Shown: positions 1 to 8,549, numbered from the stretch's first letter. The stretch is 64,000 nucleotides of DNA from Pseudoalteromonas shioyasakiensis (GCF_001550135.1 NZ_LRUE01000014.1:124001-188000); one strand, 5' to 3'. Program-made: numbers and translations. The notes: a model not told the origin generated them from the letters alone.

Positions 1-651
1 CGTTTAGTCGCTTTAGAAAACATGATGAAGTCACGTAATTTATTGCAAGCTGAGCTTCAGCAGCAGCTTAATATTTTACAAGACGAAGTGAGCCAAGTAC
101 GTGGTATTACTGAAGAGCAAAGCTATAAGCTTGAAAAAGTATTACAACGTCAGCGTGAGCTTTATCAAGAGATTGAGAACCGTGTAAGCCAAGCTTATAG
201 CCAGCCTGCTGCAACACAAACTCAACCTACTAACACTTATACGGATGTGGGTGCATCTCAGGCAATTAGTTCAGACTTATCTGAAAACGAAGCCTATGAG
301 CGTGCTGTAGCGTTAATCATGAAAGATAAACGTTATGAGCAAGCAATTCCTGAGTTCCAAACATTCTTAACTACTTACCCTAATTCAGTGTATGCATCTA
401 ATGCGCATTATTGGTTAGGTCAGCTGTTAACAATCCAAAACGATCAAGCTGGTGCAACTGAGCACTTTAAAGTTGTTGTGAATGAATACCCTAATTCTAA
501 TAAGCGCCCAGATGCGATGTTAAAGTTAGGAAACTTATTAGCGGATCAAGGTTTAGGCGAGCAAGCCCTTAAAACCTTTAATGATTTAATTAATCAGTAC
601 CCAAGTACTACCGCTGCTAAATTAGCCACAGAACGTCTGTCGCAAATGTAG
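1..651 (+). CDS. cpoB: CpoB/YbgF cell division coordinator, 3' part
   Basis: The reading frame is open from the first base, so the true start lies before the window; the internal ATG at 22 is not the start. CpoB (YbgF) is a periplasmic protein that couples Tol-Pal driven outer membrane constriction to septal peptidoglycan synthesis. What is visible is an N-terminal coiled-coil rich in Gln, Leu and Glu, a low-complexity Pro/Thr/Gln linker, and C-terminal TPR repeats, including a YERAVALIMKDKRYEQAI helix pair and an NSVYASNAHYWLG motif, which are typical of the family. In proteobacteria the gene normally ends the tol-pal operon. A GC-poor hairpin without a T-tract follows it. Confidence 0.93.
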   Translation, partial: RLVALENMMKSRNLLQAELQQQLNILQDEVSQVRGITEEQSYKLEKVLQRQRELYQEIENRVSQAYSQPAATQTQPTNTYTDVGASQAISSDLSENEAYERAVALIMKDKRYEQAIPEFQTFLTTYPNSVYASNAHYWLGQLLTIQNDQAGATEHFKVVVNEYPNSNKRPDAMLKLGNLLADQGLGEQALKTFNDLINQYPSTTAAKLATERLSQM

Positions 652-664
652 ATTTGACCTGATT

Positions 665-690
665 AGACTGCTTTTTGACATAAGCGGTCT
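665..690 (+). terminator. Terminator-like hairpin after cpoB
   Basis: A 9-bp stem (665-673 with 682-690, one G-U pair) with an 8-nt loop follows the cpoB stop. No T-tract follows, so intrinsic termination is uncertain. Confidence 0.35.
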
Positions 691-738
691 AAAATTAGGC
701 AACTAGACATAAAAACTTAAAAAAAGAGATATTTTCTG

Positions 739-766
739 TTGCACTCAGCATTTAAATAAGTATTAT
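739..766 (+). promoter_or_regulatory. Sigma-70 promoter of the tRNA-Lys array
   Basis: TTGCAC (739-744) and TATTAT (761-766) are separated by 16 bp. A GC-rich discriminator (GCGCCCGC) follows, as is usual for stringently controlled stable RNA promoters. It lies about 55 bp before the first tRNA. No comparable promoter is obvious in the spacers, so the array is probably one transcript. Confidence 0.6.
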
Positions 767-819
767 AAGCGCCCGCAGCAGGCGATTGGTAACAACAGCC
801 AAAATGCGGAAAAAAGAGC

Positions 820-895
820 GGGTCATTAGCTCAGTTGGTAGAGCAGTGGACTTTTAATCCATTGGTCGATGGTTCAAGTCCATCATGACCCACCA
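820..895 (+). tRNA. tRNA-Lys(TTT), copy 1
   Basis: A 76-nt cloverleaf with encoded CCA, acceptor stem GGGTCAT/ATGACCC and anticodon loop CTTTTAA (anticodon TTT). The T loop reads TTCAAGT, shared only with copy 6. Confidence 0.97.
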
Positions 896-951
896 TTCTT
901 TGAATGGTTCTATATCGGCGGATTTACGCGGCTTATTATAAGCATCAGAGC

Positions 952-1027
952 GGGTCATTAGCTCAGTTGGTAGAGCAGTGGACTTTTAATCCATTGGTCG
1001 ATGGTTCGAGTCCATCATGACCCACCA
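952..1027 (+). tRNA. tRNA-Lys(TTT), copy 2
   Basis: Identical to copy 1 except for one base in the T loop (TTCGAGT). CCA is encoded. It lies 132 bp from copy 1, start to start. Confidence 0.97.
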
Positions 1028-1084
1028 TTCTTTTGAATGGTTCTATATCGGCGGATTTACGCAGCTTTTTACAAGCATCAGAGC

Positions 1085-1160
1085 GGGTCATTAGCTCAGT
1101 TGGTAGAGCAGTGGACTTTTAATCCATTGGTCGATGGTTCGAGTCCATCATGACCCACCA
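1085..1160 (+). tRNA. tRNA-Lys(TTT), copy 3
   Basis: Same sequence as copy 2, with encoded CCA, 133 bp from copy 2, start to start. Confidence 0.97.
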
Positions 1161-1216
1161 TTCTTTGAATGGTCTTATATCGGCGGATTTACGTAGCTTA
1201 TTACAAGCATCAGAGC

Positions 1217-1292
1217 GGGTCATTAGCTCAGTTGGTAGAGCAGTGGACTTTTAATCCATTGGTCGATGGTTCGAGTCCATCATGACCCACCA
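1217..1292 (+). tRNA. tRNA-Lys(TTT), copy 4
   Basis: Same sequence as copy 2, with encoded CCA, 132 bp from copy 3, start to start. Confidence 0.97.
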
Positions 1293-1343
1293 TTCTTCGA
1301 ATGGTCTTATATCGGCGGATTTACGCAATTCAACATCCAGAGC

Positions 1344-1419
1344 GGGTCATTAGCTCAGTTGGTAGAGCAGTGGACTTTTAATCCATTGGTCGATGGTTCG
1401 AGTCCATCATGACCCACCA
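1344..1419 (+). tRNA. tRNA-Lys(TTT), copy 5
   Basis: Same sequence as copy 2, with encoded CCA. The preceding spacer is about 5 bp shorter than in the first copies. Confidence 0.97.
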
Positions 1420-1470
1420 TTTTTCGAATGGTCTCATATCGGCGGATTTACGCATCTAAATATACAGAGC

Positions 1471-1546
1471 GGGTCATTAGCTCAGTTGGTAGAGCAGTGG
1501 ACTTTTAATCCATTGGTCGATGGTTCAAGTCCATCATGACCCACCA
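1471..1546 (+). tRNA. tRNA-Lys(TTT), copy 6
   Basis: Last copy, with encoded CCA. The T loop reads TTCAAGT as in copy 1. The sequence after it no longer matches the repeated spacer. Confidence 0.97.
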
Positions 1547-1675
1547 TTGCTGATTTATCTTTTCTTTCTAAGTTATCCTTTATTTATCTTAACAGCTCAC
1601 AGCAATACTGTTCTTTAGCTTAAGATTCTCGTATAATTCGCGCCATGAATGCACTGTGGACTAAGTGGTCGAGAA

Positions 1676-2716
1676 ATGAGTCTAGCTGAACAAATTATGC
1701 CTGAAGATTATATCTTCCCTCCAAAGCCAGCTCCGTTATCAAAAGACGAGCAAGCTGAGTATAAGGCACGTATCAAACAATTATTAAAAGACAAGAACGC
1801 GGTTCTTGTTGCCCATTATTACACTGATCCTGAAATTCAAGCACTAGCTGAAGAAACAGGCGGTTGTGTTGCTGACTCGCTAGAAATGGCGCGTTTTGGC
1901 GCTAAGCACGACGCAGATGTAATTGTGGTAGCCGGTGTTCGCTTTATGGGCGAAACAGCAAAAATCCTAACGCCAAATAAAACAGTTGTTATGCCAACAC
2001 TTGCTGCAACTTGTTCATTAGACGTAGGTTGCCCAATTGAAGAATTCTCAGCGTTTTGTGATCAGCACCCTGATCGCAAGGTAGTAGTGTATGCAAATAC
2101 ATCAACAGCTGTTAAAGCGCGTGCAGATTGGATTGTTACTTCTTCATGTGCCCTAGAAATCGTTGAGCACCTTGATGAGCAAGGCGAAAAAATCATTTGG
2201 GGTCCAGATAAACACTTAGGTTCTTACATTCAAAAGAACACAGGTGCAGACATGATCATGTGGAATGGCGCCTGTATCGTTCATGACGAGTTTAAAACCA
2301 AAGCACTTAAGGATATGAAAGCCTTACACCCAGATGCGGCTGTATTGGTTCACCCAGAGTCCCCTGCGGAGATTGTAGCCTTAGCTGATGCGGTTGGCTC
2401 AACAAGCCAACTAATCAAAGCAGCGCAAACTATGGACAACAAAAAGTTCATCGTAGCGACTGACCGAGGCATTTTCTACAAAATGCAGCAGTTATGCCCA
2501 GAGAAAGAATTCTTTGAAGCCCCAACAGCGGGTGAAGGCGCAACATGTAAAAGCTGCGCACATTGCCCGTGGATGGCAATGAATGGCTTAAAAGCGATAG
2601 AAGAAGCACTGACAGACCCAGAAGGTAAAGAAGTGTTTGTTGATATGGACTTACGCGAAGGCGCATTAAAGTCGCTTAACCGTATGTTAGATTTTTCAGC
2701 AACGCTTCAGCGTTAA
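1676..2716 (+). CDS. nadA: Quinolinate synthase NadA
   Basis: NadA condenses iminoaspartate (made by NadB) with dihydroxyacetone phosphate to give quinolinate in de novo NAD synthesis, using a 4Fe-4S cluster in the cytosol. Starting at ATG 1676 gives 346 aa. In that numbering the three cluster cysteines fall at 113, 200 and 297, the last within a CKSCAHCPW motif, which are the positions I recall for E. coli NadA; this favours 1676 over the upstream in-frame ATG at 1649. The substrate-binding segments [10 protein letters not shown] and [10 protein letters not shown] are present. The gene is probably monocistronic, with a strong terminator behind it. Confidence 0.96.
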   Translation: MSLAEQIMPEDYIFPPKPAPLSKDEQAEYKARIKQLLKDKNAVLVAHYYTDPEIQALAEETGGCVADSLEMARFGAKHDADVIVVAGVRFMGETAKILTPNKTVVMPTLAATCSLDVGCPIEEFSAFCDQHPDRKVVVYANTSTAVKARADWIVTSSCALEIVEHLDEQGEKIIWGPDKHLGSYIQKNTGADMIMWNGACIVHDEFKTKALKDMKALHPDAAVLVHPESPAEIVALADAVGSTSQLIKAAQTMDNKKFIVATDRGIFYKMQQLCPEKEFFEAPTAGEGATCKSCAHCPWMAMNGLKAIEEALTDPEGKEVFVDMDLREGALKSLNRMLDFSATLQR

Positions 2717-2733
2717 GAACGAATCGTCTATAC

Positions 2734-2765
2734 AAAAGGCAAGGTGTTTACCTTGCCTTTTTTGT
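2734..2765 (+). terminator. Intrinsic terminator of nadA
   Basis: A 12-bp stem (2734-2745 with 2750-2761) with a 4-nt GTTT loop, running into a T-rich tail. Confidence 0.88.
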
Positions 2766-2844
2766 TTGATTACTAATCACTTAACTGCACTATTTTAAAA
2801 AGCCCTTGCGTCTATAGGGTTGTTTTCATACTATAACGCCGCGC

Positions 2845-2850
2845 TATAAT
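2845..2850 (+). promoter_or_regulatory. -10 box of tRNA-Ser promoter
   Basis: A perfect TATAAT ends 12 bp before the tRNA. A matching -35 is weak (GTTTTC/TTGTTT around 2820-2828). Confidence 0.55.
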
Positions 2851-2862
2851 CTAAGCGCCTTA

Positions 2863-2950
2863 GGTGACGTGTCCGAGTGGCTGAAGGAGCACGCCTGGAA
2901 AGTGTGTATACGGCAACGTATCGAGAGTTCGAATCTCTCCGTCACCGCCA
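2863..2950 (+). tRNA. tRNA-Ser(GGA), island attachment gene
   Basis: An 88-nt tRNA with acceptor stem GGTGACG/CGTCACC, discriminator G, encoded CCA and a long variable arm (GTATACGGCAACGTATC region) typical of serine tRNAs. The anticodon loop CTGGAAA gives GGA. The last 18 bases plus two more (2933-2952) recur at 37686-37705, so the gene was used as an integration site and its 3' end was restored by the incoming element. Confidence 0.96.
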
Positions 2951-2952
2951 TT
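2933..2952 (+). repeat. attL of the genomic island (tRNA-Ser 3' end)
   Basis: A 20-bp direct repeat identical to 37686-37705. A related copy with one A deleted lies at 34013-34033. It covers the T-arm 3' strand, the acceptor stem, CCA and two further bases. Confidence 0.9.
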
Positions 2953-2963
2953 ATTCAATATCA

Positions 2964-2987
2964 AGACGTCTCATGACGTCTTTTTTT
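2964..2987 (+). terminator. Island-derived terminator directly behind tRNA-Ser
   Basis: A 7-bp stem AGACGTC (2964-2970) / GACGTCT (2975-2981) with a TCAT loop, followed by six more T. It lies inside the island, so the element brings a new terminator for the tRNA transcript. Confidence 0.8.
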
Positions 2988-2997
2988 GTGCCTTTAA

Positions 2998-3112
2998 GTA
3001 TTCCAAATCAATAACTTACCATCCCATGGTGTCTCATCCCGTCTCATCGCAGCGCAATTTTATAGTATCCCGCATGGTATTCCTTGCATTTAATGCCATA
3101 CTTAGGAATACC
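2998..3112. repeat. Cluster of short repeats between attL and int
   Basis: GTATTCC occurs at 2998-3004 and 3077-3083 and inverted at 3105-3111. The last two sit in a perfect 9-bp inverted repeat (3076-3084 / 3104-3112). GTCTCAT occurs at 2968-2974, 3031-3037 and 3041-3047, the last two 10 bp apart. The position next to the att core and just before int fits integrase arm-type sites or an int operator; this is inference. Confidence 0.5.
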
Positions 3113-3134
3113 AAACAGCTAAATTTATTTGATT

Positions 3135-4376
3135 ATGCCTAAAACTATAAAGCCTTTATCCAATAACGAAGTTAAAAATGCTAAGCCTAAAGAAAAAGAT
3201 TATGTATTATCTGATGGAAAGGGTTTACAGCTTAGGGTGCGTATAAATGGCTCTAAACATTGGAATTTTAACTATTACCATCCTATAAACAAAAAACGTA
3301 TTAATATGGGTCTTGGTATTTATCCGGATTTGAGCTTGGTTACTGCACGCAAGTTAGCTCAAGATGCCAGAGAGTTGCTTGCACTGGATATAGATCCTAA
3401 AGAGCATAGAGAAAGTAAACGCAAAGAAAAGCTAGCCCAAGAAGAACTAACTTTAGAGAAAGTTGCTAAAGAGTGGTTTGAGTTTTCTAGTAAAGGTTTG
3501 TCTAAAAATTATTGCGATGATATGTGGCGTTCTTTGGATAATCATATTTTTCCAAAATTAGGAAAACGTCCTATAGGAAAACTAACAGCACCTCTGGTAA
3601 GCAACTTATTAGATCCGCTTGCCAAGGATGATAGATTAGAAACTGTTAAGCGTCTTTGCGAAAGGCTTAATAGGGTAATGGTTTTTGCGATGAACAAGAA
3701 CTACATTACAGTTAACCCTATAGCGGGAATTAAAGCTAACTACAGTTCACCAAAAAGAGTTCATATGCCCACTCTTAAACCAGATGAATTACCAGAGCTT
3801 ATGCAAACACTGGCAAATGCCAGTATCAAGCATATAACTCGATTTCTAATAGAGTGGCAACTTCACACCCTCACTCGACCAGGAGAAGCTGCAGGGACTC
3901 GCTGGGATGAAATTGATGTAGATAAAAAAGAATGGACTATTCCTGCTAGTCGCATGAAGATGAGAAAAGAGCATGTGATCCCACTATCTAAACAAGCCCT
4001 ACAGCTATTAGAAGCAATTAAACCCCTATCAGGCCATAGAGAGTTTGTATTTCCATCAGACCGAGATCCTAAAAAACATATTAATAATGAATCAGCAAAT
4101 GTTGCATTAAGGCGAATGGGGTTTCAAGGACGTTTAGTTAGTCATGGTATTCGGTCCCTAGGGAGCACGACACTGAATGAAAAGGGATTTAACCCTGATG
4201 TGATTGAAGCTGCCTTAGCTCACGTTGATAAGAATCAAATAAGGGCAGCATATAATCGAAGTGATTATTATGAAAAGCGCAAAGAGTTAATGAGCTGGTG
4301 GAGTGATCATATTGAAAGGTCCTCGCAAGGATCAGTTTCTATTCTGAGTATAAATAAAAAGACATTAGTTAGATGA
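3135..4376 (+). CDS. P4-type tyrosine integrase (DUF4102 arm domain)
   Basis: A site-specific recombinase expected to insert the island at tRNA-Ser and, with an excision factor, remove it. The ATG at 3135 gives 413 aa; a TTG lies 6 bp upstream in frame. Residues about 1-90 form the DUF4102 arm-binding domain (VLSDGKGLQLRV, MGLGIYPDLSL), followed by a core-binding SAM-like domain and the catalytic domain with R248 (LTRPGE), H337-R340 (SHGIR), H363 and the likely nucleophile Y373. The length is normal for the family and nothing appears broken. It reads away from the tRNA and is the only full-length integrase in the island. Confidence 0.95.
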   Translation: MPKTIKPLSNNEVKNAKPKEKDYVLSDGKGLQLRVRINGSKHWNFNYYHPINKKRINMGLGIYPDLSLVTARKLAQDARELLALDIDPKEHRESKRKEKLAQEELTLEKVAKEWFEFSSKGLSKNYCDDMWRSLDNHIFPKLGKRPIGKLTAPLVSNLLDPLAKDDRLETVKRLCERLNRVMVFAMNKNYITVNPIAGIKANYSSPKRVHMPTLKPDELPELMQTLANASIKHITRFLIEWQLHTLTRPGEAAGTRWDEIDVDKKEWTIPASRMKMRKEHVIPLSKQALQLLEAIKPLSGHREFVFPSDRDPKKHINNESANVALRRMGFQGRLVSHGIRSLGSTTLNEKGFNPDVIEAALAHVDKNQIRAAYNRSDYYEKRKELMSWWSDHIERSSQGSVSILSINKKTLVR

Positions 4377-4394
4377 TAATAAAGGAATATACAA

Positions 4395-4589
4395 ATGGCT
4401 CTAACACAAATGCAAATTATTCAGTATCTTGGTGGAGCTATGAGCTGGCTAGAAAGAGAGTTAAGCTGGGACGTACCCCCAACAGAACTTAGGCACTTAA
4501 CGGGCAGGATAGGTGGGCTATACGCCGCACTCATCACGAATGACCGTATGGCAACTGAAGTTAACCAGGTTGGCTACGCTGGTATCTAG
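4395..4589 (+). CDS. Small hypothetical protein, 64 aa
   Basis: I do not recognise this protein. It starts 18 bp after int behind an AAAGGAATAT ribosome site and is probably co-transcribed with int. It has no signal peptide and no clear motif. It is mixed helical, with a conserved-looking segment of Trp, Glu and Leu (SWLERELSWDVP) and a Gly-rich turn (GRIGGLYAALI). Small genes directly behind integrases often encode excision or maintenance functions, but nothing here shows that. Confidence 0.6.
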   Translation: MALTQMQIIQYLGGAMSWLERELSWDVPPTELRHLTGRIGGLYAALITNDRMATEVNQVGYAGI

Positions 4590-4625
4590 TATTGGTGAAG
4601 AGTATATGTCAAAACAACAGCTAAG

Positions 4626-5057
4626 ATGAGTACATGCGGTCATATAAGCTTTAATACAAATACATTAGAGCTGGTTGATCGTATCATTATTTTGAGAATA
4701 AACACTGAGGAAATGCAGGTTGAAACCTTATTAGATACTCCTGTTGCAGAAGCAAAAGTATTAATGAATATAGTTCCAACAGGTAAGAGTACTATTGCTG
4801 TAAGCAAACTATTGAGATCGCCAGTTCAGAAGCGTAACTTATTAAAAGTTAAAGAAGTACTGTGGCAGGGCTACAAGATAGTTGAGCTTGAAAATGGAAG
4901 TATTGAAGTATTCTGTAATGAAGAGCTTGTCTCTCCGAGCAAGCCTTACTTACGTGAAATAGCTAAGAAATTAGGGTTATCAATATTGAATGGTAATGGC
5001 AATCCACTCAATACCAGGCAACTTGGCTCTTTGTTGATTAAGGAATTGGCTATTTAA
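4626..5057 (+). CDS. Hypothetical protein, 143 aa
   Basis: I do not recognise it with confidence. The protein is soluble, with an alternating beta/alpha pattern in the first 100 residues and a C-terminal segment (KPYLREIAKKLGLSIL, then NGNPLNTRQLGSLLIKEL). That segment looks like a SAP- or HTH-type DNA-binding helix pair and resembles a tail I associate with island-borne proteins. It lies 36 bp after the 64-aa gene on the same strand and could share its transcript. No ribosome site is obvious before ATG 4626, so translation may be weak. Confidence 0.6.
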   Translation: MSTCGHISFNTNTLELVDRIIILRINTEEMQVETLLDTPVAEAKVLMNIVPTGKSTIAVSKLLRSPVQKRNLLKVKEVLWQGYKIVELENGSIEVFCNEELVSPSKPYLREIAKKLGLSILNGNGNPLNTRQLGSLLIKELAI

Positions 5058-5133
5058 TGGCTAATATCATTGCTTGAATGAATACACATAAAAAGTTACA
5101 TTAAATTTAAATTAATAAAATAAAGCAGGGAAT

Positions 5134-5385
5134 ATGAGCGATTTAGTGAAATGTAAAGAGTGTAAACTGACATTTGATTTGGATGAGTATGATAACTGTC
5201 CGGATTGTGAGGTTGATTTAATAGAGTGTGAAGTATGCGAGCATAAGTTTAACTTTAGGCTAGCAAGTTGCCCTTATTGTGATGAGCATAAAGTGCCAGA
5301 AGGTACTGAATGCGAATTTTGCGAAAAAGCTGCTGTACGTTATTTACAAAGCAACCCGGTTTGTGAAGATCATTATCAACTTTAA
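5134..5385 (+). CDS. Multi-zinc-ribbon small protein, 83 aa
   Basis: The protein is very acidic and Cys-rich, with five CxxC pairs (C7/C10, C22/C25, C32/C35, C46/C49, C60/C63) and a final C77xxH80. That is enough ligands for three zinc sites in a rubredoxin/zinc-ribbon style. It has no basic DNA-binding surface, so a protein-protein or RNA polymerase contact is as likely as DNA binding. A ribosome site (AGCAGGGA) precedes ATG 5134. A hairpin follows, closing the integrase-side gene group before the dpt operon. Confidence 0.75.
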   Translation: MSDLVKCKECKLTFDLDEYDNCPDCEVDLIECEVCEHKFNFRLASCPYCDEHKVPEGTECEFCEKAAVRYLQSNPVCEDHYQL

Positions 5386-5400
5386 ATTAAAGCCCATCTA

Positions 5401-5431
5401 AATGGCTTATTTACTGATCACATAAGCCATT
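5401..5431 (+). terminator. Hairpin between zinc-ribbon gene and dptF
   Basis: A perfect 10-bp stem (AATGGCTTAT, 5401-5410, with 5422-5431) and an 11-nt loop, followed by AT-rich DNA but no clean T-tract. It is placed to end the upstream transcript. The rest of 5386-5657 shows no gene; the dptF promoter must lie there. Confidence 0.55.
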
Positions 5432-5657
5432 AATTTAAATCCACTCAGGTACCAAAAAATTTCGCTTCTCGTAAATACACCTTTTTAATCCAAATCTCAC
5501 CTCTTAAAACTTCAGTTATCCCATAATTTAAAACTATAAAATAGTATGGATTTCTATTTCACTTAGTGTTATTTTTAAGATTTTTATTAAAAAATAATAA
5601 GTTAACCACGGAGCGGTTTACCATTTTAAGTTAAGCCGCAGTAACAGGATTTAATTT

Positions 5658-7247
5658 ATGCGCTTAAAAGAAGCTCTCAGCGTTTTATCAAAGTCTTCAC
5701 CTTACGCTGTTTCTACAGAAAGAAACGCTCAGCGTCAGTCTCTACTTGATGAAATCAAGTCATACCTGTACATCCAAATGCCAATTGAGATAGCAGTAAA
5801 TAAAGCTATTTCGAGCTTTGGTGCAAATGATAAAAAAATTCTATTTTTATGTGGTAGCAGTGGTGATGGTAAATCAGAACTATTAACCAAAGCTAAGCAA
5901 CAATACGGTCAACGAATTAACTTTCACTTAGATGCAACTCATAGCTTTGATCCTCAAGGTACTGCTATTGAAACGCTCGACAAAGTCTTTGAAAAATTCA
6001 ATCAAGGATCAACACCTCTTGTTGTAGGCATCAATGCTGGCATGATGGGCAATTATGCAGAGGAAGGTAAAGATCAAAACATTAAAACTGTTATAGCTCG
6101 CTATTTAACTAATCGTAAATCAATAACTGAAGACATTATCTTTATTAACTTTGAAGATTATCCTAAGTTTGCAATCCACGAGCATGGCTACGACTCAGAG
6201 TTTGCGCAAAAGTTATTAGATCGAATCACCCAGCAAAATGACAATATAATCAGGCAATTAGTCGAAAAAGAAAAACAACTAAATGATTTTGGCTCACAAC
6301 GTATTATCACAAACTTTGAGCTTCTGAGTATCCCATCAGTACAACGAGTAATTGTTGATTTACTATTTAAAGCGAGATTAATGCGTGATCAATTCTTAAC
6401 AGCGCGGGCATTACTCGATTTTATTCATGAACTTTTAGTTTCAGACGGCTACTTGTTTGATAACTTATTTGCAGGTGGTGATAATGAGCTTGCAAATAAG
6501 ATTGAAGATTTTGATCCTGCAAACTTAAGAACAAAAGAAATCGACCGTTTTATTCTTGCCTATGACTTAAACTTGCCAGATGAAGAATTCCACGCATTTA
6601 AAGGTGCTCTTCAAACCTTTGGAATTAGTGGTTTAAATACCGGGGCGCAATATTTAAGGTTGTTTTATGTTCTTAAATATGAAGATTTTGCTAACGACTT
6701 CCATAAACAATTCAAACCTGACTTCAGTGCTACTTTGATTGATAAATACATTGAAATTTATCAGCTCCATAAAGATTTCAAAGATACACCAGAGCAAAAA
6801 AGTGAAATAAAAGCTTTTTATCGCGAAATATTAATTGCAGCAATTAGAACTTACATAAATAGAAACGCACCTAAGCTGGGTAAGAAGTACTTCTTACTGT
6901 CAGATTTTGGCGAATACCAAGTGGCTGCACCTGCTGATTTATCAATGGACTTAGCTGAAGTTAAGTTGAATACAACAACGAGTAGTGCTTTTTTTAATGC
7001 GCGACTCAAGTTGAAAAACACAAAATTTACCTTGCCAATAAACATCAACTTATTAGCGTTGTTAATGAATATTAATAATGGCTATCGCCCAAATAAGCAC
7101 GACAAAAACTCAGTTATTCTATTAGATGAATTAGCCAGTGAAATTATTCAAGAAGCTAAATCGTCAAATGAGCTGGTCATTACCGGCGATGGGCAAAAGT
7201 ACCTCTTAGAGTTAGATGACGAAGAAATAATGGTAAGTGAGGGATAA
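5658..7247 (+). CDS. dptF: DNA phosphorothioation-dependent restriction protein DptF
   Basis: First gene of the DptFGH (DndFGH) restriction module, which damages DNA lacking the phosphorothioate mark made by DndBCDE. The 529-aa protein has a P-loop near residues 66-73 (CGSSGDGKSELL) in an AAA-like N-terminal domain, including LHLDATHSFDP-like and IVGINAGMMGNYAEE-like segments typical of DptF (here NFHLDATHSF and VVGINAGMMG). The rest is mostly helical. ATG 5658 follows GTAACAGGATTTAATTT. The gene is followed after 3 bp by dptG. Family identity rests on recognised sequence and on the three-gene context; the biochemistry of the individual subunits is little known. Confidence 0.9.
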   Translation: MRLKEALSVLSKSSPYAVSTERNAQRQSLLDEIKSYLYIQMPIEIAVNKAISSFGANDKKILFLCGSSGDGKSELLTKAKQQYGQRINFHLDATHSFDPQGTAIETLDKVFEKFNQGSTPLVVGINAGMMGNYAEEGKDQNIKTVIARYLTNRKSITEDIIFINFEDYPKFAIHEHGYDSEFAQKLLDRITQQNDNIIRQLVEKEKQLNDFGSQRIITNFELLSIPSVQRVIVDLLFKARLMRDQFLTARALLDFIHELLVSDGYLFDNLFAGGDNELANKIEDFDPANLRTKEIDRFILAYDLNLPDEEFHAFKGALQTFGISGLNTGAQYLRLFYVLKYEDFANDFHKQFKPDFSATLIDKYIEIYQLHKDFKDTPEQKSEIKAFYREILIAAIRTYINRNAPKLGKKYFLLSDFGEYQVAAPADLSMDLAEVKLNTTTSSAFFNARLKLKNTKFTLPININLLALLMNINNGYRPNKHDKNSVILLDELASEIIQEAKSSNELVITGDGQKYLLELDDEEIMVSEG

Positions 7248-7250
7248 GCA

Positions 7251-8549
7251 ATGCCATTAGTTGAACAATTAAAACCTAAAAATAACAGTGCAGCTAGCTA
7301 TTTTCCTGTTTCAGCCAACAGTGCAAATAATAAGTATGAATGGGAAACCGTTGTTGGCTTTTTTATCAAGTCATTACATAACATAGAGCTAGAGAAAACG
7401 ATTAATACGCTAGATGACTTTAAGTTGCTTTGTAAAACTCAAATTACAAACAAACTTGATGGTGAGCCTTTTTGGCATATTATTGAGAAAATGTACTTCG
7501 ATAACGAGCAAGTACTCAATATTTCGCCAGAAATGCAAGCTCTGAAAGTATTAAACCCAGAAAGTAGCAATGCGGGTGATGAGCGTTTAACAGCTTTTTT
7601 AGTTGGCCTGTTGGGCGATTTACAATTAACTCAGCCGCCAGAGTCACACTTAAACTTTTTAGAAAGAGAAATCAAAACTGTATTTGATTCGCCTCTGGTT
7701 ACTAAAAAAAGTCAAAAACTAAAGAAATTTAACAAGCCATACTTACCTGAACTGAGTGAGTTTTTTCAAAAAGACTTAGAGTTTTTAGTAGGTTACCCTG
7801 AGTATTTTTTACAGAATATTAAGTCGTTTTTAAAGCTATATGGCTTTTTATATACAGCACAACTTGCACTCAATGTACGAGGTTGGTCGAGCCAACCAGA
7901 AGTAAAGCCATGTTATTTCATTCTTGATAGCGAAAAAGCAAGTAAAGAGCGTACAAAGCTGCAGCTTCATGGGCACAAACAAGTTGTTGAATCTAGTTAT
8001 GCTTTATTTCCTTATCTTGCTTTAAACGAGAGCTTGCAAGACGCTAAATCACCAATTGTGCCGCTGTGGGAACTTGTTGGTGAATTAACAAGTAATGATA
8101 TTGATGCGCTTAACAACTATGCGGCTAAGTTTCATGAAGACCGTAAGTTAACGAGTGAGCTACTACCGGCAGAAAATATAGATCAAGCCATAACAAGCCT
8201 AATAAAGTTATTTACTGAGCAGTTTAAGAAAGGGGCTACACGAGAAACAGCTTTTAATAACTTTGTAAAAGCGACACGTGAAACATTGATTAAGCCTTTT
8301 GAACAAAGTCGTGGGCGAGCTGGTTCATACCTTGTTTTAAATCAGGACTATCTTTTATTACTTACCAATATCTCAATTGGCTCAAGAGAAAAGCTAAGAC
8401 TTCATGAGCTGCTAGTTGAGTTTCGAAACCGTGGCGTATTTTTTGATAAAAGTAGTGAAGAATGTTTAATAGACCTATTTGAGCGCATGGGTAATGTTGA
8501 GCGAATGAGTGATAGCGGGGATGCAGTATATGTCAAAAAAACTATATGA
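7251..8549 (+). CDS. dptG: DNA phosphorothioation-dependent restriction protein DptG
   Basis: Second subunit of the DptFGH restriction complex. The 432-aa protein has no nucleotide-binding motif and no membrane segments and is predicted to be mostly helical. Its role is probably structural or DNA-contacting within the complex (inference). ATG 7251 has a GTGAGGG ribosome site inside the end of dptF, indicating translational coupling. Its 3' end overlaps the start of dptH by 20 bp. Identification comes from its size, its position between dptF and dptH, and general resemblance to DptG, including the N-terminal LKPKNNSAASYFPVSANS segment. Confidence 0.85.
   Translation: MPLVEQLKPKNNSAASYFPVSANSANNKYEWETVVGFFIKSLHNIELEKTINTLDDFKLLCKTQITNKLDGEPFWHIIEKMYFDNEQVLNISPEMQALKVLNPESSNAGDERLTAFLVGLLGDLQLTQPPESHLNFLEREIKTVFDSPLVTKKSQKLKKFNKPYLPELSEFFQKDLEFLVGYPEYFLQNIKSFLKLYGFLYTAQLALNVRGWSSQPEVKPCYFILDSEKASKERTKLQLHGHKQVVESSYALFPYLALNESLQDAKSPIVPLWELVGELTSNDIDALNNYAAKFHEDRKLTSELLPAENIDQAITSLIKLFTEQFKKGATRETAFNNFVKATRETLIKPFEQSRGRAGSYLVLNQDYLLLLTNISIGSREKLRLHELLVEFRNRGVFFDKSSEECLIDLFERMGNVERMSDSGDAVYVKKTI

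Larger units (their letters stand above)
820..1546 (+). repeat. Tandem array of tRNA-Lys plus spacer units (127-133 bp)
   Basis: Not only the tRNAs but also the spacers repeat: each carries a near-identical run around ATATCGGCGGATTTACG followed by a more variable stretch and CAGAGC. The unit is 132-133 bp for the first units and 127 bp for the last two. This points to expansion by tandem duplication with later indels. Confidence 0.9.

Noticed and set aside
1649..1675. Upstream start for nadA giving nine extra residues
   Set aside because: The cluster cysteines reach the expected positions 113, 200 and 297 only from ATG 1676.
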